NCBI GenBank assembly: GCA_023138835.1 | Contig: JAGLOP010000001.1 | Coordinates: 216,368 to 280,367 of the forward strand | DNA length: 64,000 nucleotides | Direction: 5' to 3' | Source: Arcobacteraceae bacterium | GTDB taxonomy: Bacteria > Campylobacterota > Campylobacteria > Campylobacterales > Arcobacteraceae | Shown here: one piece after another, positions 1-7,498 of the stretch | How positions within the stretch are numbered: the stretch's first letter is position 1 | Layout: every line of letters begins with the position of its first letter | Program-made: the position numbers and the translations under genes | The notes under the pieces: model-generated | Told to the model about the DNA's origin: nothing | Databases searched by the model: none | Seen by the model: only the letters and a program-made list of their open reading frames with translations

Positions 1-1023
1 AGATACAGCACCATTATGAAAATATGGCGATGTTTTAGTAACATTTCTTAGAATTGGAACTCTAAAAAAGCTTGCATTATCTCGACCTTTAAAGCCACCT
101 ATGTTTTCAAAAGGAAAACTTGTATCTATAATTTTTCCCTCTTCCAATGAATAATTTGGTCGCAAATCATGAATTCTTGCATTTGTTCTTACAGGAAATC
201 TTTGTACACTTTCCCCACCAACTCCCATACCAGTATGGCACCCTTTGCATCCAAAATTGATAAAATTAGCAAATCCTCTTTTTGCTTCATCACTTATAGC
301 ATCATTATCACCATCTAAAAATTTATCATAAGAACCACGTGTGAGTAAAGTTCTCACATAAGCATCAATCGCTTTTGTTATATTTTTAAAATTAATATCT
401 TCATTAAATATTGTTTTAAATTTTGCTGCATAATCAGAATCAGCCTTTAATCTTTGCTCAACTTCATCTTCGCTTATATTCATCTTAAAATGACTTTTTA
501 TAGAATTGCTAATTTGTTCTTGAATAGTTTTAACTTCACCACTCCAAGTTAAAGATTTGGCTAGTGAAGAGTTTAAAATAGTCTGAACATTTAGTTTATA
601 TGGATTTTCATCAACGCCAACTGAAAATGTTAATCTATCAGTACCGCTATTGTCCATTGTATGACAAGCCGCACAATTTGTTACATCTTTGGTTTTTCCT
701 AAAATAGTATTAAGAAGTACCGGTTGAGTATTTCTTTCAATAGTATGACAAGTATTACAACTAATATCTCTATTTTGCGATAAAATTGCATCAAAATAGA
801 GTTCTTTACCTAGGATAATTTTTTCTTTAGTTAATAGATTATTTTTATTATCTTGTACTTTTAAAAGCCCCTCATAAGTTTTTGGTATTGGTTTCATAGC
901 ACGACTTAATGCCTCTTGCCTTAATTCCTCATCACTATATTCCTTAAACTCTTTTTGTGGTAAAAGAAACTGTAGTGACAATAAAAAAGCTATAATTATC
1001 AATGATAGTATAGTTTGTTTCAT
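1..1023 (-). CDS. Cytochrome c peroxidase family protein with three heme motifs (3' end beyond window)
   Basis: I translated this frame by hand: it opens at an ATG at 1023 and stays open to base 1, so the C-terminus is missing. The N-terminus has a hydrophobic signal/anchor segment (about residues 3-21). Heme motifs are CNTCH at residue 89, CAACH at residue 117 and CKGCH near residue 258. The family (MacA/CcpA, di-heme peroxidases) reduces H2O2 in the periplasm with electrons from small cytochromes and normally has two CXXCH. Here the segment after the first motif is lengthened and carries the extra CAACH, so this is a tri-heme variant. The phrase GVGGESVQRFPVRTN and the later RDNASFFRVPILRNV match the family's C-terminal domain. 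A pair of 22-bp-spaced direct repeats lies just upstream, next to an AraC gene reading the same way. The family is sure; peroxidase activity is inferred. Confidence 0.85.
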   Translation of the reverse strand, partial: MKQTILSLIIIAFLLSLQFLLPQKEFKEYSDEELRQEALSRAMKPIPKTYEGLLKVQDNKNNLLTKEKIILGKELYFDAILSQNRDISCNTCHTIERNTQPVLLNTILGKTKDVTNCAACHTMDNSGTDRLTFSVGVDENPYKLNVQTILNSSLAKSLTWSGEVKTIQEQISNSIKSHFKMNISEDEVEQRLKADSDYAAKFKTIFNEDINFKNITKAIDAYVRTLLTRGSYDKFLDGDNDAISDEAKRGFANFINFGCKGCHTGMGVGGESVQRFPVRTNARIHDLRPNYSLEEGKIIDTSFPFENIGGFKGRDNASFFRVPILRNVTKTSPYFHNGAVS

Positions 1024-1089
1024 CTTATTTCCAACATTATTTATTTTATATTATTAGTATATATGAAAAACAAATAATAATCAATAATT

Positions 1090-1130
1090 TTTTAGCACTA
1101 AAAGGATTTTATTTTAGCAGTAAAAGGATT
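1090..1130. repeat. Two direct repeats, candidate AraC-type operator
   Basis: TTTTAGCACTAAAAGGATT (1090-1108) and TTTTAGCAGTAAAAGGATT (1112-1130) differ at one base of 19 and recur at a 22-bp period, about two helical turns. They lie between the stop of the AraC-family gene (1145) and the start of the peroxidase gene (1023), about 70-100 bp upstream of that start. Direct repeats at roughly 21 bp are the classical arrangement for AraC-family activators. That this AraC protein binds them is inference. Confidence 0.55.
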
Positions 1131-1144
1131 ATTTTTAGTTAGTA

Positions 1145-2062
1145 TTATTTAAGTAAATCTTTTGGATAAACACCAAAAGTATCAAAAAAAAGTTTACTAA
1201 AATGTCCTTGATGTTTATATCCTACCTCTTTAGCAATTTCTCCTATATTTAAAACTTGCTCTTTTAAAAGTAAATTTGCTTTTTTTAGTCGAAGTTTTTG
1301 TATATAACCATAAATAGTAGTTTTATATACTTTTTTAAAAGTCTTTTTTAGTTTTGATTCATTTGTTGCACAAAGATGAGCTAAAGATTGAATAGTAGGA
1401 GCAGTTACAAAATTTTTCAATAGATAACTTTTTGCTTTTTTTGCTATATACAACTCATCTTCATTTATATTTTCATCATATATATCAAGTAAAGAAAATC
1501 TATGTATCATAAACTCAATAACACTATGCTCACATCTAATACTATTCATATTGTTCTCTAACTTTGTATTTATGATTTTATCAATTATATATAAACTCAA
1601 AGCATCTATTGGTTGGGTATTTATAAGTTCTAAAGATAATTCATCTTGTATCTTTTCATATAGCAAATCAATAGGTTCATTTTTATTGGAACTTAGATAT
1701 CTTTTTAGAAAGAAATCAGCAATAAATAAAACAAATATATTTGTTCTCTTAGCTTTTTTAATAGTCAAAGTAAAATCTTGTTTTGATGAACAATAAATAT
1801 TTATATCATTTTTTTTAGAAGAATACTCTTTTTTATTTATATTGTCACAAAGCAAAATATTACCATCTTTTACAACAGGAATAAACACCATCCTATCAAG
1901 ATTTTTTATATGAAATATTTTATCTATATTCTTTTCTAAAGATATATCAAAAAACACTATCCCGTTTGATATATCAACTCTTGTGATATAACAATTATTT
2001 TCTTTATATATTTGGGTTATTTTGTAGCTTGTATCTGTAATATTAAAAAAGAAACTATCCAT
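1145..2062 (-). CDS. AraC-family transcriptional regulator
   Basis: 305 residues. The C-terminal ~100 residues form a typical AraC/XylS double helix-turn-helix domain: a first helix pair around IQSLAHLCATNESKLKKTF, then IGEIAKEVGYKHQGHFSKLF and the closing FGVYPKDLL. The N-terminal ~200 residues have no cupin or other sensor domain I can name. The gene starts 3 bp after the SDR gene's stop and reads toward the peroxidase gene, so it is probably the last gene of the 3885-1145 operon. The direct repeats right after it suggest it controls the peroxidase gene. Ligand unknown. Confidence 0.85.
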   Translation of the reverse strand: MDSFFFNITDTSYKITQIYKENNCYITRVDISNGIVFFDISLEKNIDKIFHIKNLDRMVFIPVVKDGNILLCDNINKKEYSSKKNDINIYCSSKQDFTLTIKKAKRTNIFVLFIADFFLKRYLSSNKNEPIDLLYEKIQDELSLELINTQPIDALSLYIIDKIINTKLENNMNSIRCEHSVIEFMIHRFSLLDIYDENINEDELYIAKKAKSYLLKNFVTAPTIQSLAHLCATNESKLKKTFKKVYKTTIYGYIQKLRLKKANLLLKEQVLNIGEIAKEVGYKHQGHFSKLFFDTFGVYPKDLLK

Positions 2063-2065
2063 ATT

Positions 2066-2887
2066 TTATATTTTATAGTATTCCCGTACTCTTCTCTCAA
2101 AATCCTCATCACTTAACTCTTTTTTCATAGGTATAAACTTTTTAGCTTTATCTCCTACTGTTACCCTTGCTTTGAATTTGTCATTTTGAATAATTTCTAA
2201 AATCATTTGTGCAACCTCTTTTACATCATTTCCATTGTTTATTTGATCAACTATGACTGGTGCTAAATTTGATACTATTTTTGAATATGGAGAGTTTTTA
2301 TCAAATGTTTCAAAATTTGTTTTTAGATTTTCCCTTGCAAATTTTGTATTAAAAAATCCCGGCATAATTGAATTAACTCTTATATTGAAATCCTTTAGTT
2401 CATATCTTAATGAATCTGTTATTCCCTCAACCGCATATTTGCTTGAATTATAAAGAGTTAAAAGAGGCAGTCCTATTTTACCTAAAAATGAACTGATATT
2501 TATAATTATACCGCTGTTTTGTTTTCTCATAATTGGTATTACAGCTTTGCAAACTCGTAAAACACCAAATACATTTATGTTAAACTGATCATACATCTGT
2601 TCTTCACTTACATCTTCAACCGTTGAAACTAACCCATATCCTGCATTATTTATAAGTATGTCTATTTGGTTTTGTTCTTTATATATGGTATCTATTGTTT
2701 GTTTTATATCTGAAGAGTTTGTGATATCAAGTTTTATCGGAATTAGATTTGTTTGTTTTATACTTTGCAGTTTTTCAGGTTCTCTTGTCCCCGCATATAC
2801 TATAAAGTCAAAAGTGGATAAAAACAAAGCCGTTTGCTTACCCATTCCAGAGCCGGCTCCTGTTATTAAAACAACTTTTTTATCCAC
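2066..2887 (-). CDS. Short-chain dehydrogenase/reductase (SDR)
   Basis: 273 residues, normal for a classical SDR. The N-terminal cofactor motif is TGAGSGMG (residues 9-16), followed by the structural NNAG near residue 81 and the catalytic Ser and YNSSK (Tyr-x-x-x-Lys). It should be an NAD(P)-dependent oxidoreductase, but the substrate cannot be read from sequence. The start is GTG at 2887, preceded by AAGGT at good spacing. It lies 12 bp after the small membrane-anchored gene and 3 bp before the AraC gene, so all four leftward genes from 3885 probably share one transcript. Placement inside a heme d1/nitrite island may be incidental. Confidence 0.88.
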   Translation of the reverse strand: MDKKVVLITGAGSGMGKQTALFLSTFDFIVYAGTREPEKLQSIKQTNLIPIKLDITNSSDIKQTIDTIYKEQNQIDILINNAGYGLVSTVEDVSEEQMYDQFNINVFGVLRVCKAVIPIMRKQNSGIIINISSFLGKIGLPLLTLYNSSKYAVEGITDSLRYELKDFNIRVNSIMPGFFNTKFARENLKTNFETFDKNSPYSKIVSNLAPVIVDQINNGNDVKEVAQMILEIIQNDKFKARVTVGDKAKKFIPMKKELSDEDFERRVREYYKI

Positions 2888-2899
2888 AAGTTTACCTTA

Positions 2900-3310
2900 C
2901 TATTTCATCTCAAAAAATGTTTTTACCCACTGTTTTTCTTCCGGCAAATGAAAAGGTATTTTACCAATTTGTGTACCATTTTTATCCATAATAATCAAAT
3001 CATTATCAACAATCTTTAAAAATTCTTTTCCCCAACCTTTTTCAAGTTGATCTAATCTGCTAAAAACTTCAGTAATAGGCGGTTTTTCTTTTTCTTTTGA
3101 ACCTTTCATCATAATTTGAAATCCACCAACTCTTTTTTCTAAATAATATGGAATATATTCTTTAAGTTCTTTATAAATTCTTTTACTTTTGTGTTCAGGT
3201 TGTGCATCTTGAAGTGCGTTAAATCCAAGTACAAAAAACAATATTGTAAGTCCAATTATAAATAAGTTGCTAAGTTTAAAATTTTTTGATTTATCTTCAT
3301 TTTCTTTCAT
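2900..3310 (-). CDS. Membrane-anchored protein of unknown function
   Basis: 136 residues. A charged N-terminal stretch is followed by one transmembrane helix (about residues 14-32, LSNLFIIGLTILFFVLGF), then a hydrophilic domain that should face the periplasm. No heme, thiol or metal motif is present. I do not recognise the family. It begins 2 bp after the precorrin-2 dehydrogenase stop, with GGGAG inside the end of that gene as ribosome site, so the two are almost certainly co-transcribed. A role linked to heme d1 or nitrite respiration is possible from position only. Confidence 0.7.
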   Translation of the reverse strand: MKENEDKSKNFKLSNLFIIGLTILFFVLGFNALQDAQPEHKSKRIYKELKEYIPYYLEKRVGGFQIMMKGSKEKEKPPITEVFSRLDQLEKGWGKEFLKIVDNDLIIMDKNGTQIGKIPFHLPEEKQWVKTFFEMK

Positions 3311-3312
3311 AA

Positions 3313-3885
3313 TTAATTATTCTCCCAAGTTGATATATATTGTTCAGCCTTCTTATCTAAAAATTCCATTCTATCTTTCCCTTTTGGCATTGTTTTTCTA
3401 TAATTCTTCATCTCTTTTAAAAAATCTCCTATTGAATTGGGTATTAGATTTTGCAAATATCTTCTTAAATGTTTTGCCATTGCAGGTGAGCTTCCACTCG
3501 TAGAAACTGCGATTGTTAAATCATCTTTTTTTATATATGACGGGAATATAAAATCACAATAATTTACACTGTCTACACTGTTTACCAAACAATTCGACAA
3601 TAGTTTTGCCTCATTGAAAATCTGCTCTTGTAAAGGTATATCATCAACTGCAACTATCACTACACCAAATTTATTGATATCAGCTGTTTTATATACTCTA
3701 TCTTCATATACTAAATTATTTTCATCAATCATTTGCTTCATATGTAAGCTAAGCTCAGGGGCAATTACTTTGATATTTGATGTAAAATCTAATAGATGTT
3801 CTAACTTCTCACTGGCAATATATCCGCCGCCTACTATTAAAATACTTATATTATCTAATTTGATAAAAGCTGGAAAATAAGCCAA
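3313..3885 (-). CDS. Precorrin-2 dehydrogenase / sirohydrochlorin ferrochelatase (CysG N-domain type)
   Basis: 190 residues, the size of a stand-alone Met8p/CysG N-terminal unit. The N-terminus has the NAD-binding GGGYIASEK fold motif (residues 19-27), and the middle carries STSGSSPAMAKHLRR, typical of the siroheme synthase dimerisation region. It should oxidise precorrin-2 to sirohydrochlorin and insert iron to give siroheme, the precursor that the decarboxylase on the other side of the intergenic region consumes. The start is TTG at 3885 with AGGAG 7 nt upstream. It is divergent from 4014 across a degenerate Crp/Fnr box, and is first gene of a four-gene leftward run. Confidence 0.9.
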   Translation of the reverse strand: MAYFPAFIKLDNISILIVGGGYIASEKLEHLLDFTSNIKVIAPELSLHMKQMIDENNLVYEDRVYKTADINKFGVVIVAVDDIPLQEQIFNEAKLLSNCLVNSVDSVNYCDFIFPSYIKKDDLTIAVSTSGSSPAMAKHLRRYLQNLIPNSIGDFLKEMKNYRKTMPKGKDRMEFLDKKAEQYISTWENN

Positions 3886-3939
3886 TACGATACTCCTAAA
3901 TTATAATTTTGATTTTAGCATAAAAGAAATAAAGAAATA

Positions 3940-3953
3940 TTGACTTGAATTAA
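3940..3953. promoter_or_regulatory. Degenerate Crp/Fnr-type box in divergent promoter
   Basis: TTGACTTGAATTAA matches TTGAT-N4-ATCAA at 8 of 10 fixed positions. It is centred at 3946.5. A TACAAT -10-like element starts 29.5 bp to the right (3976) and a TAAAAT element lies the same distance to the left on the other strand, so one box could serve both 3885 (leftward) and 4014 (rightward). Perfect boxes elsewhere in the window show the same spacing. Confidence 0.45.
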
Positions 3954-4013
3954 TTTTAAACTTACTATTATTAGATACAATTTGTTTTTAAATTTAACAT
4001 TAAGAAGACAATA

Positions 4014-5027
4014 ATGATACAAGAGATTTTATTAAGAGTACAAAAGAATTTTCCATTAACAGCTAAACCGTTTGAAGCTATTGCAAAAGAGCTGAATATG
4101 AGTGAAAATGAAGTTATATCTATTATTCAAGAACAAAAAGACCAAAAAATAATTAGACAAACATCAGCTATTTTTGATACTAAAAGTTTAGGATATAAAT
4201 CATCATTAGTCGCTTTTGAAATTGATGAAGATAAAATTGATGATGCTGTTAAAATTATCAATGCTCACCCTGGAGTTTCACATAACTACGAAAGAAATCA
4301 TAAATTTAATATTTGGTTTACAATGGCTTGTTCACCTGATAGTAAAATAGGACTAGATAAAACTATAGAAATTTTAGCTAAATTAACAAATGCAAATGCT
4401 TTTATAATGTTACCAACATTAAAACTGTTTAAAATTTCTGTAAAACTTGATACTACGGGAAAAGGTGACAAAAAAGAAAAAATTGTACAAAAAGAAAAAA
4501 TAGCTATTGATATGACACCTTTACATATGGATGTTGTTAAACTTTTACAAAATGATATAGAAATAAAATCTGAGCCTTTTGAAGAGATTATAAAAAAGCT
4601 AAATATAACTTATGAGCAATTTTTTGCAATTGTAAATGATCTACAAAAAAGCGGCATGATGAGAAGATTCGCTTCTATTTTAAATCACAGACGGGCAGGA
4701 TTTAATGCAAATGCTATGGTTGTATGGGATGTTGATGAAAAAGATGGTGAAGAAATTGGTAAAACAGCAGCCCAATTTAGTGCTGTAAGCCATTGTTATT
4801 TAAGACCAAAATATGATAACTGGCAATACAATTTATTTACGATGGTTCACGGAAAAACAAAAGAAGAAACAAATGCTGTTATAGCAGATATTGAAAAAGA
4901 GATAGAATCAAAGTCTCATATGCCTTTATATTCGTCACGGGAATTTAAAAAAGTAAGACTTAAATATTTTACAAACGATGAATCTGTATGGGAAGACAAA
5001 TATATTAATTTAGGAGAACAATCATAA
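4014..5027 (+). CDS. nirDL: Siroheme decarboxylase, fused two-domain NirD/L/G/H type
   Basis: 337 residues made of two Lrp/AsnC-like halves, about 1-155 and 170-325. Each half has a winged-helix part and a RAM-like part. The first half carries YERNH (residues 92-96); the second carries YLRPKYDNWQYN near residue 260, the matching active-site region. NirDLGH/AhbAB proteins remove two acetate carboxylates from siroheme to give didecarboxysiroheme on the way to heme d1. Despite the HTH they are enzymes and are often misannotated as Lrp regulators. The fused form replaces the two to four separate subunits of Pseudomonas. It overlaps the next gene by one base (TAATG) and lies opposite the siroheme synthase gene. 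Confidence 0.9.
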   Translation: MIQEILLRVQKNFPLTAKPFEAIAKELNMSENEVISIIQEQKDQKIIRQTSAIFDTKSLGYKSSLVAFEIDEDKIDDAVKIINAHPGVSHNYERNHKFNIWFTMACSPDSKIGLDKTIEILAKLTNANAFIMLPTLKLFKISVKLDTTGKGDKKEKIVQKEKIAIDMTPLHMDVVKLLQNDIEIKSEPFEEIIKKLNITYEQFFAIVNDLQKSGMMRRFASILNHRRAGFNANAMVVWDVDEKDGEEIGKTAAQFSAVSHCYLRPKYDNWQYNLFTMVHGKTKEETNAVIADIEKEIESKSHMPLYSSREFKKVRLKYFTNDESVWEDKYINLGEQS

Positions 5028-5434
5028 TGGAAAATTTTTTAGAACTTGAAGGTGGTTATTTAGCAATAGGTGCCTTTGCTTTAGGAGCAGCAATTTTTGT
5101 AGGTACTCGTCCTTTTGTCGGAAATGGTCAAGCTTGGAAAAAAACTGTACCTTTTATTTTAATTACTATGGCTGGATTTATAAGTGCTCATTATTGGGTA
5201 ACTACAAGTCGTATGGCTGATGTAAAGCAAAGATTTATTAGTGGTGGTCCAGTTATATGTGAAAGTAAAGCCGTTAGAAAAGTTGCGCAATCAATTATAA
5301 TAGATCCAAAAAGTTCACAGAATTGGACACTAATAGAAGATGAATTTCATTCACCTGAATTTGAAAGAGGATTTCACAGTGCAAGATGTTTAGAATATTT
5401 TTATCCAACCAAAAACAATATTATTAAAAAATAA
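5027..5434 (+). CDS. Small membrane protein co-transcribed with the siroheme decarboxylase
   Basis: 135 residues. Two hydrophobic helices (about 11-28 and 42-58) are followed by a soluble tail of about 75 residues containing two cysteines. No named domain is recognised. Its start overlaps the decarboxylase stop by one base, so the genes are translationally coupled, and a strong terminator follows. Position suggests a function in heme d1 maturation, export or nitrite respiration, but nothing in the sequence fixes it. Confidence 0.7.
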   Translation: MENFLELEGGYLAIGAFALGAAIFVGTRPFVGNGQAWKKTVPFILITMAGFISAHYWVTTSRMADVKQRFISGGPVICESKAVRKVAQSIIIDPKSSQNWTLIEDEFHSPEFERGFHSARCLEYFYPTKNNIIKK

Positions 5435-5442
5435 TATTAACT

Positions 5443-5473
5443 AAAAAGAGGAAGAATAACTCTTCCTCTTTTT
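5443..5473. terminator. Bidirectional rho-independent terminator
   Basis: A perfect 13-bp stem (AAAAAGAGGAAGA, 5443-5455; TCTTCCTCTTTTT, 5461-5473) with loop ATAAC. It has A- and T-runs on both sides and sits between the convergent genes ending at 5434 and 5472, so it can stop both. Confidence 0.9.
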
Positions 5474-5759
5474 ATCTACATCTTTCTTCTGCTCTATAGT
5501 GTATAGAGTGATCGTCTTTGAAACAGAAATTATCTAAGTCAACTTTTACTTTCTTTAAGGTAACTCTTTTCTTCTTTTTCTTAACACTTTTAATATGTTG
5601 TACATATTCACTGTGCTTTTTAATTTCACTTGCCGTAGCATCAGAAGCTATTGCTCTATCAATCTCTGGAGCACTTACTTTCTCTTGAGTAGTTGTACAT
5701 CCTGCTAATAATAAAGCAGCTGTTAAACCTACTGCTGCACCTTTTAAAATTCTTATCAT
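5472..5759 (-). CDS. Small lipoprotein with C-terminal FCF...SIHYRAxERC motif
   Basis: 95 residues. The N-terminus is a lipoprotein signal with lipobox LLAGC (Cys20). The middle is Lys-rich (KKKKKR), and the last ~25 residues read VDLDNFCFKDDHSIHYRA then EERCR. The same tail ends the LysM protein encoded 12 bp upstream, with Cys, SIHYRA and ERC conserved. I do not recognise the family. It is probably anchored in the outer membrane or on the periplasmic side; two conserved cysteines could form a disulfide. The two genes form an operon that may be fired from the Crp/Fnr-box region at 6155-6209. Confidence 0.75.
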   Translation of the reverse strand: MIRILKGAAVGLTAALLLAGCTTTQEKVSAPEIDRAIASDATASEIKKHSEYVQHIKSVKKKKKRVTLKKVKVDLDNFCFKDDHSIHYRAEERCR

Positions 5760-5771
5760 ATATTTTTCCTT

Positions 5772-6098
5772 TTACTTACATCTTTCGCTTGCTCTATAAT
5801 GAATAGAACGGTTACTTTCAAAACAAAATTTCTTTAAATCAATTTTTTCTTTTGATTTAAATCTTGATTTCTTTTTATGCTTAGCCTTATATCCTAATCG
5901 ATCACCCGGAAAAATTTTATGGATATCTCCAGATGGAACTTTAAAACCAGCTTCTTCAATAGAATTAAATCCCAACTTATACATAATACCATAAAGAGTA
6001 TCACCATGTTTTACAGTGTAAGTAGAAGCAAAAACACTGCTTGTACTTAACAACAAAGTCATACCTGCAGCTACGACTATCTTTTTTGACAATTTCAT
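5772..6098 (-). CDS. Exported LysM-domain protein with the same C-terminal motif
   Basis: 108 residues. There is a signal peptide (about 1-24, ending VFAS) and one LysM domain (about 26-72: YTVKHGDTLYGIMYKLGFN ... IFPGDRLGYK). A basic linker follows, and the tail is IDLKKFCFESNRSIHYRA followed by SERCK. LysM binds N-acetylglucosamine of peptidoglycan, so the protein should sit on the cell wall. Its tail is nearly identical to that of the downstream lipoprotein, suggesting both present the same module. It is divergent from the pentaheme cytochrome gene, with two perfect Crp/Fnr boxes between them. Confidence 0.82.
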   Translation of the reverse strand: MKLSKKIVVAAGMTLLLSTSSVFASTYTVKHGDTLYGIMYKLGFNSIEEAGFKVPSGDIHKIFPGDRLGYKAKHKKKSRFKSKEKIDLKKFCFESNRSIHYRASERCK

Positions 6099-6154
6099 AT
6101 TACAACCTTAAATTAAATTTAATTATATAATAACATTTTTATTATAAGAAAAAT

Positions 6155-6168
6155 TTGATATAAATCAA
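6155..6168. promoter_or_regulatory. Perfect Crp/Fnr-type box (distal)
   Basis: TTGATATAAATCAA is an exact TTGAT-N4-ATCAA palindrome. It lies 41 bp centre-to-centre from the second box and could act at about -82 for the cytochrome gene or serve the leftward LysM gene, whose start is at 6098. Confidence 0.8.
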
Positions 6169-6195
6169 TATTTTTATTGTATATTATTAAAATAC

Positions 6196-6209
6196 TTGAT
6201 ATTAATCAA
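6196..6209 (+). promoter_or_regulatory. Perfect Crp/Fnr-type box with class II spacing
   Basis: TTGATATTAATCAA, an exact palindrome centred at 6202.5. A perfect TATAAT lies at 6230-6235, 27.5 bp from the centre, which puts the box near -40 to -41.5 of a start site around 6242-6244, the class II activator position. It should activate the cytochrome gene at 6266. Confidence 0.85.
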
Positions 6210-6265
6210 TGCAATTAAACTTTTATTATTATAATATTTCATAATTTTATTTATAAGGACAGCAA

Positions 6266-7429
6266 ATGAAAAAAACAATTCTATTTTTTCTATTTTTAGG
6301 AAGTTTATACGCGACTTCTCAATTTGAAACAAGCAAAACATGTAAAGGATGTCATCCTACAATTTATAGTGAGTTTTATGAATCAGCTCATAGAAAAGCT
6401 TCAATATTCGAAGATGAGATACATAAAGCAATTTGGGATAAACACCCTAGTAAAGCAAAAGATAAATATACTTGTAATGAGTGTCATACTCCTTCAGACA
6501 CAAGAATAACTGATGCACTAAGCAAAGATATAAGTGCAACACCAACAAAAGATATAGCACAAGTTGAAGAAGCTATCTCATGTGTATATTGTCACTCAAT
6601 TACAAATATTGAAAAACATGCAACTCCTCATGATAAAAATATCTTAACAAAAGAACCCAAAATGATATTTGCAGCCAACAAAGATAATAGAGATGGAAAA
6701 ATTATCTATAAAGAGGAAAAAAGTTTTTTTGGTATGTTTAAAAAAACATCGGGTTCACCTTTTCATAATATAGATTATACAAATCAAAATTTTTACACTG
6801 GTAAAATGTGTATGGGATGTCATGCTCATAAAGAAAATGCTCATGGTCAAAATATATGTAAGGTTGATGAAACAGGTGCTTCAAATGAGGAAAAGAACTG
6901 TATAACTTGCCATATGCCACAAGTTAAAGGTAGTGCAACAACTATTAAAATTACAAAAAAACATACTTTTCATGGATTCGCTGGAGTTAGAAATAAACCT
7001 GAAATGTTAGCAAAATATTTAACATTTGGATTTAAAAAGACAGCTAGTGGTTTTGATATTACTATTAAAAACTTAGCTACTCATAATCTTTTAATACACC
7101 CATTAAGACTAGGAAAATTAAATATTAGAGTAAATAATGGAACTAAAACTACTAAATTAAAATCTACACCATTTGTTAGAATATTAGGTCATGATGGAAA
7201 ACCTGCAATGCCTTGGGTTGCAACTGAAATATTTAAAGATACTATGTTAAAAGCAGGGGAACAAAGAACTATAAAATATGATAAAGCAGTTAAAACCGGT
7301 GATATTATAGAGGTAGAATTTGGATATTATCTTGTAAATCCAAAAATGCACAAAATATTAAATTTAGAAAATAGTGAAGAGGCTACTAAATTTTATATTC
7401 TGAAAACTGAATTCTTTACAGTTAAATAA
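6266..7429 (+). CDS. Pentaheme c-type cytochrome
   Basis: 387 residues with signal peptide (about 1-16). Five heme motifs are CKGCH (26), CNECH (70), CVYCH (106), CMGCH (182) and CITCH (212); extra histidines such as SAHRKAS and AHGQN could be distal ligands. The C-terminal ~160 residues are heme-free and beta-rich. The layout resembles the cytochrome c-554/NapC-partner type of multiheme carriers; I cannot assign a substrate. A paralogue with the same heme order and C-terminal domain is at 12481-13599. It has its own Crp/Fnr promoter and terminator, so it belongs to the denitrification regulon, probably as periplasmic electron carrier or N-oxide reductase. Confidence 0.85.
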   Translation: MKKTILFFLFLGSLYATSQFETSKTCKGCHPTIYSEFYESAHRKASIFEDEIHKAIWDKHPSKAKDKYTCNECHTPSDTRITDALSKDISATPTKDIAQVEEAISCVYCHSITNIEKHATPHDKNILTKEPKMIFAANKDNRDGKIIYKEEKSFFGMFKKTSGSPFHNIDYTNQNFYTGKMCMGCHAHKENAHGQNICKVDETGASNEEKNCITCHMPQVKGSATTIKITKKHTFHGFAGVRNKPEMLAKYLTFGFKKTASGFDITIKNLATHNLLIHPLRLGKLNIRVNNGTKTTKLKSTPFVRILGHDGKPAMPWVATEIFKDTMLKAGEQRTIKYDKAVKTGDIIEVEFGYYLVNPKMHKILNLENSEEATKFYILKTEFFTVK

Positions 7430-7439
7430 TATTATATCT

Positions 7440-7469
7440 TTAGAAATAGGACTTTCATCCTATTTCTAA
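7440..7469 (+). terminator. Terminator after pentaheme cytochrome gene
   Basis: A 12-bp perfect stem (TTAGAAATAGGA / TCCTATTTCTAA) with loop CTTTCA, starting 10 bp after the stop codon. The T-run after it is weak. Confidence 0.7.
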
Positions 7470-7498
7470 TTTAAGTTTGTATTGGATATCATTCGCTT

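Noticed and set aside
4014..5027. Lrp/AsnC transcription regulator
   Set aside because: The two-domain layout, YERNH region and neighbours show a siroheme decarboxylase, a known source of misannotation.
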